Source: Eumeta japonica (Eukaryota; Arthropoda; Insecta; Lepidoptera; Psychidae). Taken from it: DNA of 64,000 bases. The notes below the pieces were generated by a model. The model was not told where the DNA came from. It was given only the letters and a program-made list of their open reading frames with translations, and made no database searches. Below, piece by piece: positions 45,840 through 57,480 of the stretch. The stretch spans positions 248,001 to 312,000 of the forward strand of contig BGZK01000479.1 in assembly GCA_005406025.1 (NCBI GenBank), read 5' to 3'. Made by a program: the position numbers and the translations under genes. The stretch's first letter is position 1. Every line of letters starts with the position of its first letter.

Positions 45840-46274
45840 AAATGTGAAAGTATGTTTTGTATTGCTGTTTGTCATAATGTTACGGCTGGACGGATTGTTA
45901 TTGGGACTTATCGGATTGGTAGTTGTTATAGACCATTCATTATACAAAAATGCAAAAGTATGCTTGTTGGATGCTTATCATACGCCAGAAGGAATGTAAT
46001 TGAGACTTTAACCATTCGACGCGATATCGTTTGAGGATAATTGAGAGTTCTGTAGGTATTGGATTCGAAAGCGGGATGGCTACTGGGTCCGGCAGTTTAA
46101 CCAGAACTGAAATCGAGAATAGAACTATGACCACGATTAGAAGTGACAGAAAAGTCGGCCGATATAGAAAATGAAGGAATTTATGGATGGGATGAAAACC
46201 GATACTAAATTTTGACAATAAAAATAATCTAAATTTATATTTTCACCCAGCGAAGCGGGCGGGTGACCGCTAGT
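45840..46274 (+). mobile_element. Helitron-like element with purine-rich repeat
   Basis: Starts near AAATGTGAAAGTATG and TGTTACGGCTGGACGGATTG, which are typical lepidopteran repeat phrases. The middle is a purine-rich tract (ATTCGAAAGCGGGATGG, GAACTGAAATCGAGAATAG). It ends CACCCAGCGAAGCGGGCGGG then TGACCGCTAG before T. The frame at 45,852-46,034 is not a recognised protein. The end matches the Helitron 3' rule. Confidence 0.55.
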
Positions 46275-48511
46275 AAAAAAATAAGTCCTAATTTAACGAA
46301 TTTGAAAAGAATCGATAAGGCATAAAAATTTACCCATAAAATATATGACTATCCATTACGCAGGATTCATTGGTGCGATTCCTGGAAAATGAAAACCGAT
46401 AAAAATACATGCAAACATCGCAACACATCCACACAACTGATCACTGCATTACCTTGTTTCCCACTAGCACTTGCAAGTACTTGATACATGTACCTACTAT
46501 AGTAGAATCAATATATCATCTTAAGTATTTTGATTTGTACATCTAAATGGAATGAAATATATTACACAGATATCTAAACCTTGACACATAAAACTTTTCC
46601 TCCGCATTAATAGCAAAGTATTTATCGATTGTTGGTCTTTGTTCATTGGCAGTTTTGAGGAGACTCTGTGTAGATGCGTAATTACGGCGATATCTTTGAT
46701 GTTTAAAGACGTAATTGAAATAATCACTCAAACGTGAAAACAATAGCACTCTTTTGTTCCTTAATTTCGTGTAATTCTTGGGCGAAATGGAAATTCCCCA
46801 ATCACGAGAACGCTGTTTAAAAATAAACAGCATTATTAATGTCGTAATACACGCCGCCTGTAAGAACTTTCAGATAATTATGATACATATGAAGAAGATA
46901 TGTTCATGGTCATTACATTATCCAGTCGTGCAGGCTAATATACGCAGAATATGTCTTTAGAGCAACCATGAGTTTTACATCTCTTTGATAGAGGACAAAC
47001 TTGGATTGGGAAAGTTCAAATGTTAACACAATAACGATTTGTATGAAGAGCACGGGTCGTGCCCCACTCAGCTGAAGCTGACGTTTCATTTGACCGCTAT
47101 CGGTCTACGAAGCATACATAATGCATACGGGAACAATAAATATATTCGAGTCGTATTCATTTTTCATCTTCAAGTAAATATGTAGTTTAAACCACCAAAG
47201 GAGTTCAATTTAAATTCTAAACACACTAGAATTTCAATTTTTTAATCGCAAGTAAACTAATATTGAAATTGTGGCTTACCTTCTTTTTATTATATATAGT
47301 GAGATACTGACCGTTTCGCCTTTATGGGTGAAGATGCGTTTTGAGATAGAAATATACAATGTAGGTCATACCATTATAGCGCGATATCGTATACGAAATT
47401 GTATGCAGTGTAGGTACGATCATGCAATGTGTTTTCTTGCATATATGCTTAACTATTCCTTTGATGTAAGAACTTTACTAAAAAAAAAAAATTGTCTTCG
47501 AATCCAGTGATTTTTGAGAAACGCAACATTGAAAATATTTTCAGAATTGATAGAAGTACATCCTTATATTGACAATAACCACTGATATTTGTTACGTACA
47601 AAGCTAGGACGTCTGCTGTTTCCCTACGTGTCCGGCAATTGGAAATGACGTAAAATTATATATTTTATTACTTACCCATTCCCAATATGTAATTTTGTAT
47701 TTTGACTGACGTAGTTTCAAAAATATATTGATTAAAGTAGCGTTTACATCTTCAAGAAATTGAAGTTTATTATTTGTTTTTTCGATAGATGTTATAAAAT
47801 TAAATAAATCATTACTTTGATAGAATTCATTTTTCGTTGATGCGAATTAAAAAACGGTCTACTGACCGTACTGTTTTGCACTACTGTGCAAAACATTTAT
47901 TTAAATGAACAATTTCCAGTCTAGGGTACGAGAAGAATCTATGTTGTGGTTTATTTTTCCGGAAATAAAATTTTTTGAACATTCAATAAAGCAAGTCATT
48001 GTTGTCGCTGTAGTAAATTGCTAGTGACGATACAGAACAGATTTATCGATGTGATATAACCTCGTTGATATAATTGTCACACATCTGTACATCTCTTTAT
48101 ACTTTTAGAGTACATTATTTCATTGATGCCTACGGGGCCGATACTTGGTCGACCATGCGGCGTGGTCGGCACGACAGGATTATGCATTTATTTCAGATTT
48201 CTTATTTAAATTTAATTACACTGTTATTTGGCTGAAATCAACTCGAAAATGGTGCAGTTTTATAGGAAATTATTTTGTAAATCATCTTTAGCCGTATTAA
48301 AGTTAGTGAACTTCATTGCTAACAGATAGGTATCATCGGACACTGTCTAATAAAATCCAGGCTAGCAAATGAATGCCTTTTATAATTTTAGTATTTTATA
48401 AAAACAACACACTTTGCTATTTATAGAAACTATACATCGTAATCTGAAAGCTAAGCAAATTTATTAATATTGTAAAAGTCTATAGCAGTCACCGCTGAAT
48501 TTTATGTATAT
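46275..48511. other. Unannotated AT-rich DNA
   Basis: No feature supported. Overlapping open frames on both strands at 46,521-46,960 are unrecognised. Confidence 0.4.
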
Positions 48512-48680
48512 ACTAGCTTTTGCCCGCGGCTTCGCCCGCGTCGTTAAATTTTTTTTTTAGTGAGCGTCTACTTCCCGAAAAGAGTAACAATGCCAAAGTT
48601 CAAGTCAACCAGAACCACAGTTTCGACGATCTCGTGATGAATCAGTCTGTCTGTATTGTTACGCTTATATATGTATAGAT
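48512..48680 (-). mobile_element. Helitron-like short element, minus strand
   Basis: The plus strand reads ACTAGCTTTTGCCCGCGGCT then TCGCCCGCGTCGTTAAATTT. On the minus strand this is a GC-rich stem-like end closing in CTAG before T. The other end is near CAGTCTGTCTGTATTGTTAC then GCTTATATATG, which on the minus strand reads TATATAAGCGTAACAATACA. I recognise this as a common lepidopteran element. Non-coding. Confidence 0.65.
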
Positions 48681-48779
48681 TTAATCATTGGGTTTTATAT
48701 ATTAGGTTAAGTACTGACGTTAAATTATTATAAAATTTTAGGCGCTGTTTAGAAAATTAAATTAGCATTTAAATTCCGC
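48681..48779. other. Unannotated
   Basis: AT-rich, nothing seen. Confidence 0.4.
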
Positions 48780-48905
48780 CAGAGAGATTCAAGAGCAGAC
48801 AAAATGTGAATTAAACAGCGCGGCTATAGCTGGGATTTCGCTGTAGCAGGCCGGCCCCGAAGCTGCCGACTCCGAGAGAGCTCGATGCATTTCCTAAGCG
48901 AATGT
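48780..48905. other. CpG-rich island 4
   Basis: AACAGCGCGGCTATAGCTGG and GCAGGCCGGCCCCGAAGCTG then CCGACTCCGAGAGAGCTCGA form a short GC peak. No frame or motif is identified. Confidence 0.35.
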
Positions 48906-49470
48906 CGAAATGCAGTTGATTTTCAAACAGATCCGATTTCATTTAGTAGGAATTCAGTTGAATGTTTCTTATACTTTATATTCATGTTTTAACATTACAT
49001 TTGAGAATATAATTATGCCCAGTAGTTTTTTAACTATTGCAAAAATGTCTCCTATAGCTTTTATAGTTTTTTTTTTATAGGATTGGATTTCTTATAGGAT
49101 TTTACCATTTCTACATGCCAAATTTTAAATAACCATAGAAGTAGAAATCAATATGACATTACATAGACATTATATTCACATACACCTACTAAACCCTGCC
49201 TATCTTATTGACCTACCTAGCGAGGTGTTGAAGAGGCTGTGTTCCGAAATTAGTAGAATAAATGTTTTACTATAAGAACTGCATTTTTCTTTATAATCTG
49301 CATTGTTATAAACTAATAAATATGAACGTCTTAAGAGCAGAGACAAATATGTTAAATTTCAGAAGATTAATAAGAATATACATAACACATCAATAGCCCT
49401 TAGATAACAGAATCATCTGTGTATGCGTATGTCTGTGCTTGCTTATGCCGTGTGTTCTTACACGCGTGCG
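48906..49470. other. Unannotated
   Basis: AT-rich with no supported feature. Confidence 0.4.
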
Positions 49471-49477
49471 CATAATG

Positions 49478-49484
<7 letters not shown>

Positions 49485-49534
<50 letters not shown>
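49485..49534. repeat. (GT)25 microsatellite
   Basis: A pure 50-base GT run, flanked on both sides by interrupted GT (about 49,475-49,560). It is the longest pure dinucleotide array in the window and a likely polymorphic marker. Confidence 0.97.
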
Positions 49535-49541
<7 letters not shown>

Positions 49542-49634
49542 TTGCGTGGTGTGTGCGTGTCAGTCTTTTCGTGCACGCACTCGCTTGAACTTATATTTGT
49601 AGTATATATGTGAGCGGCGTTAAGGGATGCTACA

Positions 49635-49860
49635 TTTCTTTTTGTTATGTGGCGACGAATAAAGCGTAAGCGGTCACATCACCGCCGAATTTACGACGGG
49701 CTATCACAACAATTCGCATAGACAAGCCGCAATCCAACTGACTCATTATGAGATACGACGGCGTAAGCCCGCGGCCGTAACTTGTCTCACGCCGGGCGGC
49801 GGAGTATTGTGATCGCCTAGCACATTTGTTATTATAGTCTACCTGCATTCGGTCCTAATG
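49635..49860. other. CpG-rich island 5
   Basis: TCACCGCCGAATTTACGACG, GACGGCGTAAGCCCGCGGCC and TCACGCCGGGCGGCGGAGTA give a clear CpG peak. The minus strand is open for 67 codons (49,645-49,848) with no recognised domain. It lies 100 bases after the GT array. Confidence 0.4.
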
Positions 49861-51479
49861 TTTATGTGTTGACCACATTGAGGCATTATTACAATGCTGA
49901 ATCGTACTCCTTTTTAAAAAATAAACAGTTTCTACCTTCCAATATTTGGATAATAATATAAAGTTCATGTGATTATAGGTTAATCATTAGATTTCCTTGC
50001 CCGTTAACTAATATTCGTTTTTTAATTTATTTAGAAGCGTATCTGTTTGCTGATAATCCAAAACCTTTTGACCTTTTGATCTTATGACGTAATGTAGGTA
50101 AAAATTAAAAAAAATATCAACAAACGAAATAAATCAATTATTTTCGGTAATGTGTCTTGAATTCATAAAATTGTTTCAATTATTTTCAAGTGTTGTCGAT
50201 ACGAAGAACGCTGCTAATCATTGACGACAGTGTCAGCAAACTCAAAACGATTGTTGCAATTTTGTCCCATAAATATCATCAGTACCTAATTATTTTTTCT
50301 AGCTTTTCCTATTTATTGACTGACATGTTCCATAACTAACTCTAGAACTCTTCTTTAGTTAATTGTTAAAATCAATTCTATTCAATTAGAATCATTCAGA
50401 AGACCTCATTGGAAAAGTTCAAGTACAAAAACCACTAGTTAACCCAAAATAGTCATTCAACAAAACGATCGTAACTATGAACACGTTTGATTACAACGGA
50501 GGCAGACGTACTGATTAAGTATGCAAATGTAAAATCTCACAACAAGTTATAAACTTAAGTATGGATTAAGTGTCTAGTGTTCATTGTATCAATGGACTTC
50601 AAGGGTGTCTACGTATTTTAACGAGTGAGATATTTTCATCTCGATTCAAGCAAATACAAATCGACAATGTAACCGGATGTTAGTAATTCGTATTTATATG
50701 TTAAATTCGTTAATTTTTTTTTGCATAAGATTAATAAAAGTGCATAGACACGTTCGTCTGTTTATTAAATGCTGCATTGTTATCAAACTTTAGTAAGGTA
50801 ATTGGGCGCGTAATAAAGAAATAATTAACAGTTTTACCTCTCATTCAGAGCAGTGTCGATAATGGGTATGTATATGTATGAATGGGTAAATTCAAGCATA
50901 TAGAAGGAGGTTGAAATAAACTGTGAGAACTAAAAGTACTAAAAGTATCATAGATTTTGAGGAAGGAAGTACCGATAGTGAATGGTGTCGAGACGGGCGA
51001 CACTAAAAAGAAACATGGTCTTCGAAACTTCAGAAATGGTTTTTCAACTTGAAACAAATGTAGATGTTGATCAGGGTTGTAACATAGACGTTTGTATGCA
51101 TCAGAACAGCATATAGATTGTTATAGATTGAACAGCAAATTGTCTATAAGGACATTGGGTTTTGTTCGTGTAGTTTGTGAAAGTTGAAAGAATCATTCTC
51201 TTACGCCGGTTGATTAATTATTGGCTATAGAAAGAAAGAATGTTTCATTCGGCATTAGAACAATGTGGAAGTATAAAAAGCAGTCATGTGATTAATTAGG
51301 TCAATGTTGAATCGATTCCAGCTCAGCACAATACCAAATATAGCAATTCAAAGGGGGTTCAAGCTTAACACCCGTCCAGGATCTGGTCGAAGAGTGTGAG
51401 CAAGATTGTTTCACGATAAAAAAAGTAGCGACAAGTGCATGTGTTTTCAGTGAAAGTGTGTGGTTTCCTCTTAAATAAT
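49861..51479. other. Unannotated
   Basis: AT-rich and mixed sequence. No repeat partner or protein motif is identified. TATA-like and poly-T tracts are frequent and uninformative. Confidence 0.4.
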
Positions 51480-51650
51480 TTCATCGGAATTGAATCGAAG
51501 ACCGAACCGGAATCTAGAGCGAGACCGGAATTGAAATCGAGAGTATAATCTAGATGTGAATTATTGTTCTCAGCGTGATGTCGTTATAAAAGATTAAAAA
51601 AACTATTCTATGTCCACGCAGGCGAAGCCACAGGCATAGGCTGGTAAAAA
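51480..51650 (+). repeat. Purine-rich cryptic repeat with element end
   Basis: GAATTGAATCGAAGACCGAA, CCGGAATCTAGAGCGAGACC and GGAATTGAAATCGAGAG are clear units of the motif. They are followed by TCTATGTCCACGCAGGCGAA then GCCACAGGCATAGG, which parallels TCTATGCCCATGCTGGCGGA then GCTGCAGGCAT at 54,805. Confidence 0.5.
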
Positions 51651-53721
51651 TACATACTGAAGAAAAAATTCTATCGAGAGTTGTGTGGTCTTATTGTATT
51701 TCACAGGAATTCTTTTACATTTCATGCCGACCCATACTAAAGTAAAGCTATAGCAAGAAGATTAAATGTCCGTGTGAAATGCGATCCAAACACGATATCC
51801 AATTTCCTCGCACGTCCAAAGCAACTTGAATAAAACGGATAGAAAATTTTACAATAGCCGTAGATCTCTCAAATCCAGTACAGTTCTCTGGAGAAATAGC
51901 GAGCTTTGCCGAATATATCGTCGAACCCCTCGGGACGTGCTGAGAAGGCAGAAACTGTCCCATTTCTGTATTTATATTGTGTAGCGTTCATGCATGTGCC
52001 AAGCTATACGCCAATAGCGAGGTCTGTCAAAACTACGTATCTTTTTTTGCCAATAGCGCGAGGATTTCTCATAATCTCTAGTAAACCTAAACCGGTATAT
52101 CGTCGGTAGTTTTTATCGATTATACTTAATTCGTGTATTTTTTTAAGTTGGCGTAACACTAAACGTTCTTGTATTTCTCTTATCTGAAGAATTATTGGAT
52201 ATACACCATAAGGGTATAATATGAGATATGAATATAAGAGAATTACAGTATTAATTAAAGAGCTTTTGTAATCAAATGGTACAAAAATGCATATAATAGG
52301 ATTCGCGGTTGCTGGTATTATGACGTTTTTGATAAACTAACACGGTGGACAAAAATTGCAGTATATTCTGAAAAATTTGCTTTACAATGTAATTAAAAGA
52401 TTTTCTTAAATGTATATTATATTTTATTTCAAAGGTTGGGTGTCAATAATCTAATTATTTGCACAACAAATAACAGAAAATTAAAATTATCACAAAAATT
52501 TTTAATATATTTTTTCAATCTTAAACTATATATTGCGTTCGTTTTCAATATTGTTTGTTATCTTTTATATATAATCTCGGCATTTTTTACTTTTTTAAAG
52601 TGACTAAAAAGACTTTTCATGCTATATTTAGAACAAGGCCCATAACAATAACACACGTCACAATGAAATTAAGCGTTTTATTCAGGTAAGTATACAAAAA
52701 ATAATCAAATTGTTGCTTTATTTCGCTATCAAAATTTTTATACTTAAAATACAAAAAAAATTGCCTAAAATTGTATCTTCCGTAGAGTATGAATATGATA
52801 GGGGAGCCCTTAAGCCTTTCTAAGGTTTCACTTGTTTTCGGAGCGTAGGGTCATTTGATCCCAGTTGTATTTTTATAGACGGCAGTTTGACATTTACGTA
52901 AACGATCACGTGAATACAAAGACCCCTTAAATATTCGTAAGTGAAAGCAACTTATTAAAATATTGTTTGATGTTTCACTTGAATTGTTTACGAAATTCGG
53001 TTGATGCTTTAATAATTGAAATTGAAATTAATTTCGATGATGTATTTTATTTATAACGTTCTATGATTGTTTAATGATTTGAATGCAGACAAATGGTTTG
53101 AAAACACATTTATATTAATTCGCAGTATTTGTTAAAAAATATTTTTCAAATGTTTGATTGTTTTTAATTTCCGTTTTTTTAATAGGTATGAAATAATACG
53201 ATTATTAGGTAAATTAATATATAAAATAATATAAAAAATATTAGGTAAAATAATATAATAATATTACAATTTTCAAGTTTTTTTCGATGATGTATTGATA
53301 TGAAAACGACGAAATTGTCAAAAGCCGTATATTTACGCATTTTTAAGTTGAATTCACAGGTGAAGAATAATTTTAAGGCTCATAATGCGTTTGAGAGTGC
53401 AAATAAATTTTTATTACCTTTTTTCAGAAATTGCTTCTGTCGCAGTACTCTCGTCAATACACGAAAATGAGAAAATTTATATATTATTGTACAGATAATT
53501 TAATGAGTATTGATTCTGTCAATTTCGAAAAATTATTTAATTTAAGGGGAATTAAAAAAAAATCAAATGGTTTTAGAAAACTGATCACACCAAATAGTTC
53601 TGCAAAGCTTAAAAACAAAATTTCTCGTGAAAAATCTATTAATTTGGCCTTTTTTATTAGCTTCAGAATTGCGGCAAGTAATTTTCTATAGAAAATGATT
53701 GTCATACGGGGTCCTTAAATG
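51651..53721. other. Unannotated
   Basis: A short first-exon look-alike (ATG..CAG before GTAAGT) occurs at 52,663-52,685 but the downstream frame does not support it. AT-rich low complexity is heavy at 53,200-53,280. Confidence 0.4.
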
Positions 53722-53924
53722 ATAAATATATATATAATGAAGATAGGTTGTATTTGTTCGCCAATCACGTAAAAACTACTAAATGTATAGACATGGGACT
53801 GGGACCATTCGATGCGGAATGATTTGTAGATGGTTCTAGGTTACTCATTTTCCGAATTCCGTAAATCCTTTGTCATTTTATTTTATAATAAAAATTACCC
53901 AACGAAGCGGGCGGGTCAGCTAGT
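53722..53924 (+). mobile_element. Helitron-like short element, family D copy 2
   Basis: Nearly identical to 29,471-29,674. The 3' end ACCCAACGAAGCGGGCGGGT then CAGCTAG precedes T. Four bases later another TCTATATATAAAT start follows, so two elements are placed head to tail. Confidence 0.68.
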
Positions 53925-53927
53925 AAT

Positions 53928-54240
53928 CTATATATAAATGAAATAATGTTCGTTGATAGTCGTATCACTCGAAATCAGTTGGACGGATTTGGCTAATTTA
54001 TATTTTTAAATGTCCATAATCGTTCGAATGAGGTTATTACGAAAACAAAAAATTGGAGAAATTGTGAGGAAAATTTGTAAATTATGGAAACTTTGTGAGT
54101 GCTGTTTACGGAGGGATTTTTGTATGAAGTCATGACCATAAGCTATGATTCGAACGATGGATTTAATTAATACTTTTTCTTTGGTTGTTAGCGAAGCCGC
54201 AATTGAGACTGATAGCGATCGGTACAAAAAACGAAGAAAT
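53928..54240 (+). mobile_element. Second Helitron-like start, immediately downstream
   Basis: TCTATATATAAATGAAATAA then CGTATCACTCGAAATCAGTT and GGACGGATTTGGCTAATTTA follow the order of lepidopteran non-autonomous elements (TATATAAA start, then a GGACGGATTTGGCTAA phrase). GTTAGCGAAGCCGCAATTGA near 54,188 may be part of a decayed GC-rich end. The 3' boundary is not certain. Confidence 0.45.
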
Positions 54241-54900
54241 TTAAATGCATAAAAAAGTATATTTGTCCTATAAACGCGCCTGAACTATTGATCCGATTAC
54301 GGTGAACATTGTAGGCATGCTAGGGAAGCTTTTGAAAGAAAACTAACATTTGCCTACGGTTTCCTCTGCGTATTTGTACCGCCAAACCGACCGCTGGATC
54401 GATTCTAAAAATTCTTTCAATAATAGGTACCTACACTATAACTGAGTAAATTGAGCTGCTAACATTTACCACAAGCTTCATCCATGAATTTATAATCCTA
54501 AGACGATTTTAATAATTCTTTAACTTAGAAAGGTATTCTATCCCCAAGTAATAAAGGTTATATTTTATTTTGATATTAGCTTTAGCCCACTGCTTCGTTT
54601 TAATCGAAACTACGACTAGCGGAATTGCAAGCGATACGTAGAGCAGATTCAATAACGAGATGAAGATAAGAATTGGAAACGCGACCGGGACAGAAATTAA
54701 GAACGGGACTGGGGTCAAACGAATGCGGGGGTGGGATCAGAATTAAAATTGTGACCGAGATTGAGATTGACAGCGATCAATATATAAAAAAAAAGGATTT
54801 CATTCTATGCCCATGCTGGCGGAGCTGCAGGCATTAACTTTACTGTATGGGCAAGTCACCCACAAAAAAGGGCAGAATAAAGTTTGCCAGGCCTAGTAGT
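54241..54900 (+). repeat. Repeat mosaic with purine-rich motif
   Basis: GAACTATTGATCCGATTACG and GCTGGATCGATTCTAAAAAT then TCTTTCAATAATAGG are common phrases in lepidopteran repeats. At 54,585 AGCTTTAGCCCACTGCTTCG resembles a decayed ACTAGC..GCCCGCGGCTTCG end, followed by the purine-rich tract (ACGCGACCGGGACAGAAATT, AAGAACGGGACTGGGGTC). It is a nested or mosaic insertion. Confidence 0.4.
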
Positions 54901-56099
54901 AATTATTAATTATTGACAGAAAAATGCATTCCTCAGTCAATGGAAACTTTTCACAAATAGTGATAAGCTTGCTATGCCTGCCGAATAGCAAGTAAATGCA
55001 ATATATATCTTTGTTACCGTATATTGCGAAGATATTGGGTTTTTGGGACACCCGGTTGAAACTAAATTCCTTTCGCCATATGTAAGTATATTTTATAAAT
55101 TGATTTATAACAAAAAAAATAGTTGAAACCTTTGATAGCAATTAAATAAATTATAATATAATTTGCACATAGAGCGCACAGCTACAAAAATAATGTTCTT
55201 TTTTCTATAGTTGAATATTTAAATAGTAGATGTTTCATTCCCAAACTTCTTTTAAAGTATTATCCATTGTATTTATTATTATTTTATTAATAAAAAAAAT
55301 AGTACAATTACATGCACAAAAAGCAAAAAACATTCAAATATTATTTATGGTTAAAAATATCAAATGCTGAGAGAATATTTAAATTTCTCTAAAAAGCATA
55401 TTAATATAAATTATTATATATGCATTAAAACAGTTTCTGCTAGACAGTGTCGATGCTAATTCGTGGTTTAAACACTGTATCGTAATATTGACGTATTCAA
55501 TGGATCTGTGTGTATACAGTAATTAAAGTATTTTAATAACTTCGAAGTCTAGAGTCTCTGCCTGCCCTTTTGGGAAATAGACGTGAGTTTATGTTATTGT
55601 TATTATTTTACTAATAAATTTGATTATAATCGTAAACTAAGTGATTTTTCATTTATAGCGAAAGCTAATTGGAACATAATAGCGATGAAACATCAAACGA
55701 GGGGATATGAGATTAAATGTAACGTTAGGGAATTTCTTACAAATGATTGTATGGTGGAAGTAAAAATAGCTTGAATAGCTTGCTTTATCTAAAAATAAGC
55801 CGTATACGTTCTTCGCTGAGTTTCCGTTCATTCTTATCCATCAAATAGAATCACTGATCAAAACCTAATTTTCCTCATAAAAAAAAAAACATTAAACCGT
55901 TTTCATTTTACTCGTTTGTTATCAAGATGTAATGTAAAATTATGTACGCTCGTAAGTGAAACAAAGAGAATTGTTTAACGCAAGCATTTTGAAAAAAAAA
56001 CCGATTAAATATTAAAGTGTTCTGTATGGGAGAAGAATATTATAAAGCATTTATCGCTACAGTATTGTTGTATTAGTTTGTAATTTTATGTGCCAGGTT
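54901..56099. other. Unannotated AT-rich DNA
   Basis: Nothing supported. Confidence 0.4.
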
Positions 56100-56710
56100 C
56101 TATCCTTTTACTGCCGAGGCATATACCCGCAATCTTTCGTAGGCCGTCGTTATCTATAGGATAACGAAAACCGTGACTGACGGCTTAACGCATTGCACGA
56201 GGCACGAAGCGAGCGGTTTAATTTTATTTAAACCAAACCACTGACCAATTCGTTCGCGATCAGCATCGAATCCTATACCACCCGAGTCCAAAAATATGCT
56301 CTTAATTACCGATCCACTATCGTATAAGTAATCTGCCTGTTTGTTACATCATAACGAATCCAATCCGGCCGTATTATAGACGCGTGCGCAGGCTTTCCCG
56401 CACGCAACAAGCACGGATCTATCACATCTGAATTATTATCATCCACGAGGTCGTAATCTTCATCGTAAACGTCACAGCAGTAAACCGTAACACGATTACT
56501 GAAGTCTCGGTCGGGCCGCGGGGAGACATTAGTAAGTAGGCCGCAATAATAACTTTATCCGGGTACGTCTGAGCTGCGAGCTGGTTTATTGGAGCTACAC
56601 CGAGGATTACAGAATCCGGGATCCGGTCCCGCGGGATGACGTGACTGACGTTTGTTGAGGCGGCGGTTTAGGGCTCCGCTTGTATGTTTTGTCCTTCTGT
56701 CGTCCTATGC
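56100..56710. other. CpG-rich island 6 (about 600 bp)
   Basis: The longest GC- and CpG-enriched segment in the window, including GCGTGCGCAGGCTTTCCCGC near 56,381, GTCTCGGTCGGGCCGCGGGG near 56,503 and GATCCGGTCCCGCGGGATGA near 56,619. All frames are interrupted. GATAACG/CGTTATC inverted pairs occur near 56,147-56,166. It could be a regulatory region, an unrecognised non-coding transcript, or an older element. Its right end is duplicated at 58,775. Confidence 0.4.
56616..56706 (+). repeat. Duplicated block, copy 1
   Basis: GATGACGTGACTGACGTTTG then TTGAGGCGGCGGTTTAG, followed by TGTATGTTTTGTCCTTCTGT. The partner is at 58,775-58,862. Confidence 0.6.
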
Positions 56711-56759
56711 GTAGACCGTGTTTCGTATTAACTTGGAGGAAGTCGTTTGAGAGGAGTCA

Positions 56760-57390
56760 TAAAATGTCTTATGCGAGGTAAAACGTGGCCCGAGCTCTCG
56801 ATAGGAGTAAACGATTTTGATGCAGTTTGCGAAGATCGATGTTATTTTGTAAGGAAAAAGATCTAATAAGATTTTTAAATTTTTAAGAAGTATTGTAAGA
56901 ACACTTTTAAAATCTAATTGAAAAAAATCAGTGTATTTTTGCAGCAGTCGATGCATCTGTTTAGGGAAAAGAACTGATTAAATTTGGTATCGATCGGTAT
57001 AGTAGTCCATATTTTTGTTTCAAAAAAACCTTTTCATGAAAGTTTAATTTTTATATTTCTCAAAATCTACCAAACAAAATTGATTCAAGGCGTCAGGAAG
57101 TCTAAGTTGAGCATATTTCTTTCAAATTCCACCGACTCCGTTTCAATTGGTTAATCTGTTCAAAAGTTATGAAAATATTACACACAAAGACATGCGCGCG
57201 CGCGCGCACGCACGCTCATATACACACACAAAGACCAAACACAAACATGCACGAGCACATACATACATACATCACTCCGAGAAATGAACAAAATAGATAT
57301 TTAAGACACTAAAACGTTAAGATCCGATGAAAATTCGATAGTCGAAAATCGGACTGAAAACAGTAATTTCCATTTTTTTATTATTCAATT
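56760..57390 (+). repeat. Dispersed repeat, family A, copy 2
   Basis: GATTTTGATGCAGT (56,813) leads to GAAGATCGATGTTATTTTGT, CTCAAAATCTACCAAACAAA, TCTGTTCAAAAGTTATGAAA and a CG/CA tract. GTTAAGATCCGATGAAAATT then CGATAGTCGAAAATCGGACT lies near 57,318. I recognise the last two as part of a common lepidopteran repeat. The minus frame at 56,705-56,956 is incidental. Confidence 0.55.
57190..57255. repeat. GC/CA compound microsatellite
   Basis: A run of GCGCGCGCGCGC followed by ACGCACGC, CACACACA and ACATACATACAT, inside family A copy 2. Confidence 0.85.
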
Positions 57391-57480
57391 TTCATACCGG
57401 AGACTTAATAACAGACTAAATACATTGCCTGAGTATAATTCAGTTAAACAAAAAGCATCGCAGCATCGGTAAAAAGATAA

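Noticed and set aside
52663..52691. Possible first exon (ATG, MKLSVLF-like start, CAG before GTAAGT)
   Set aside because: The donor matches consensus, but joining to the plausible acceptor near 53,428 gives a frame that stops within about 15 codons. No signal peptide continuation was found.
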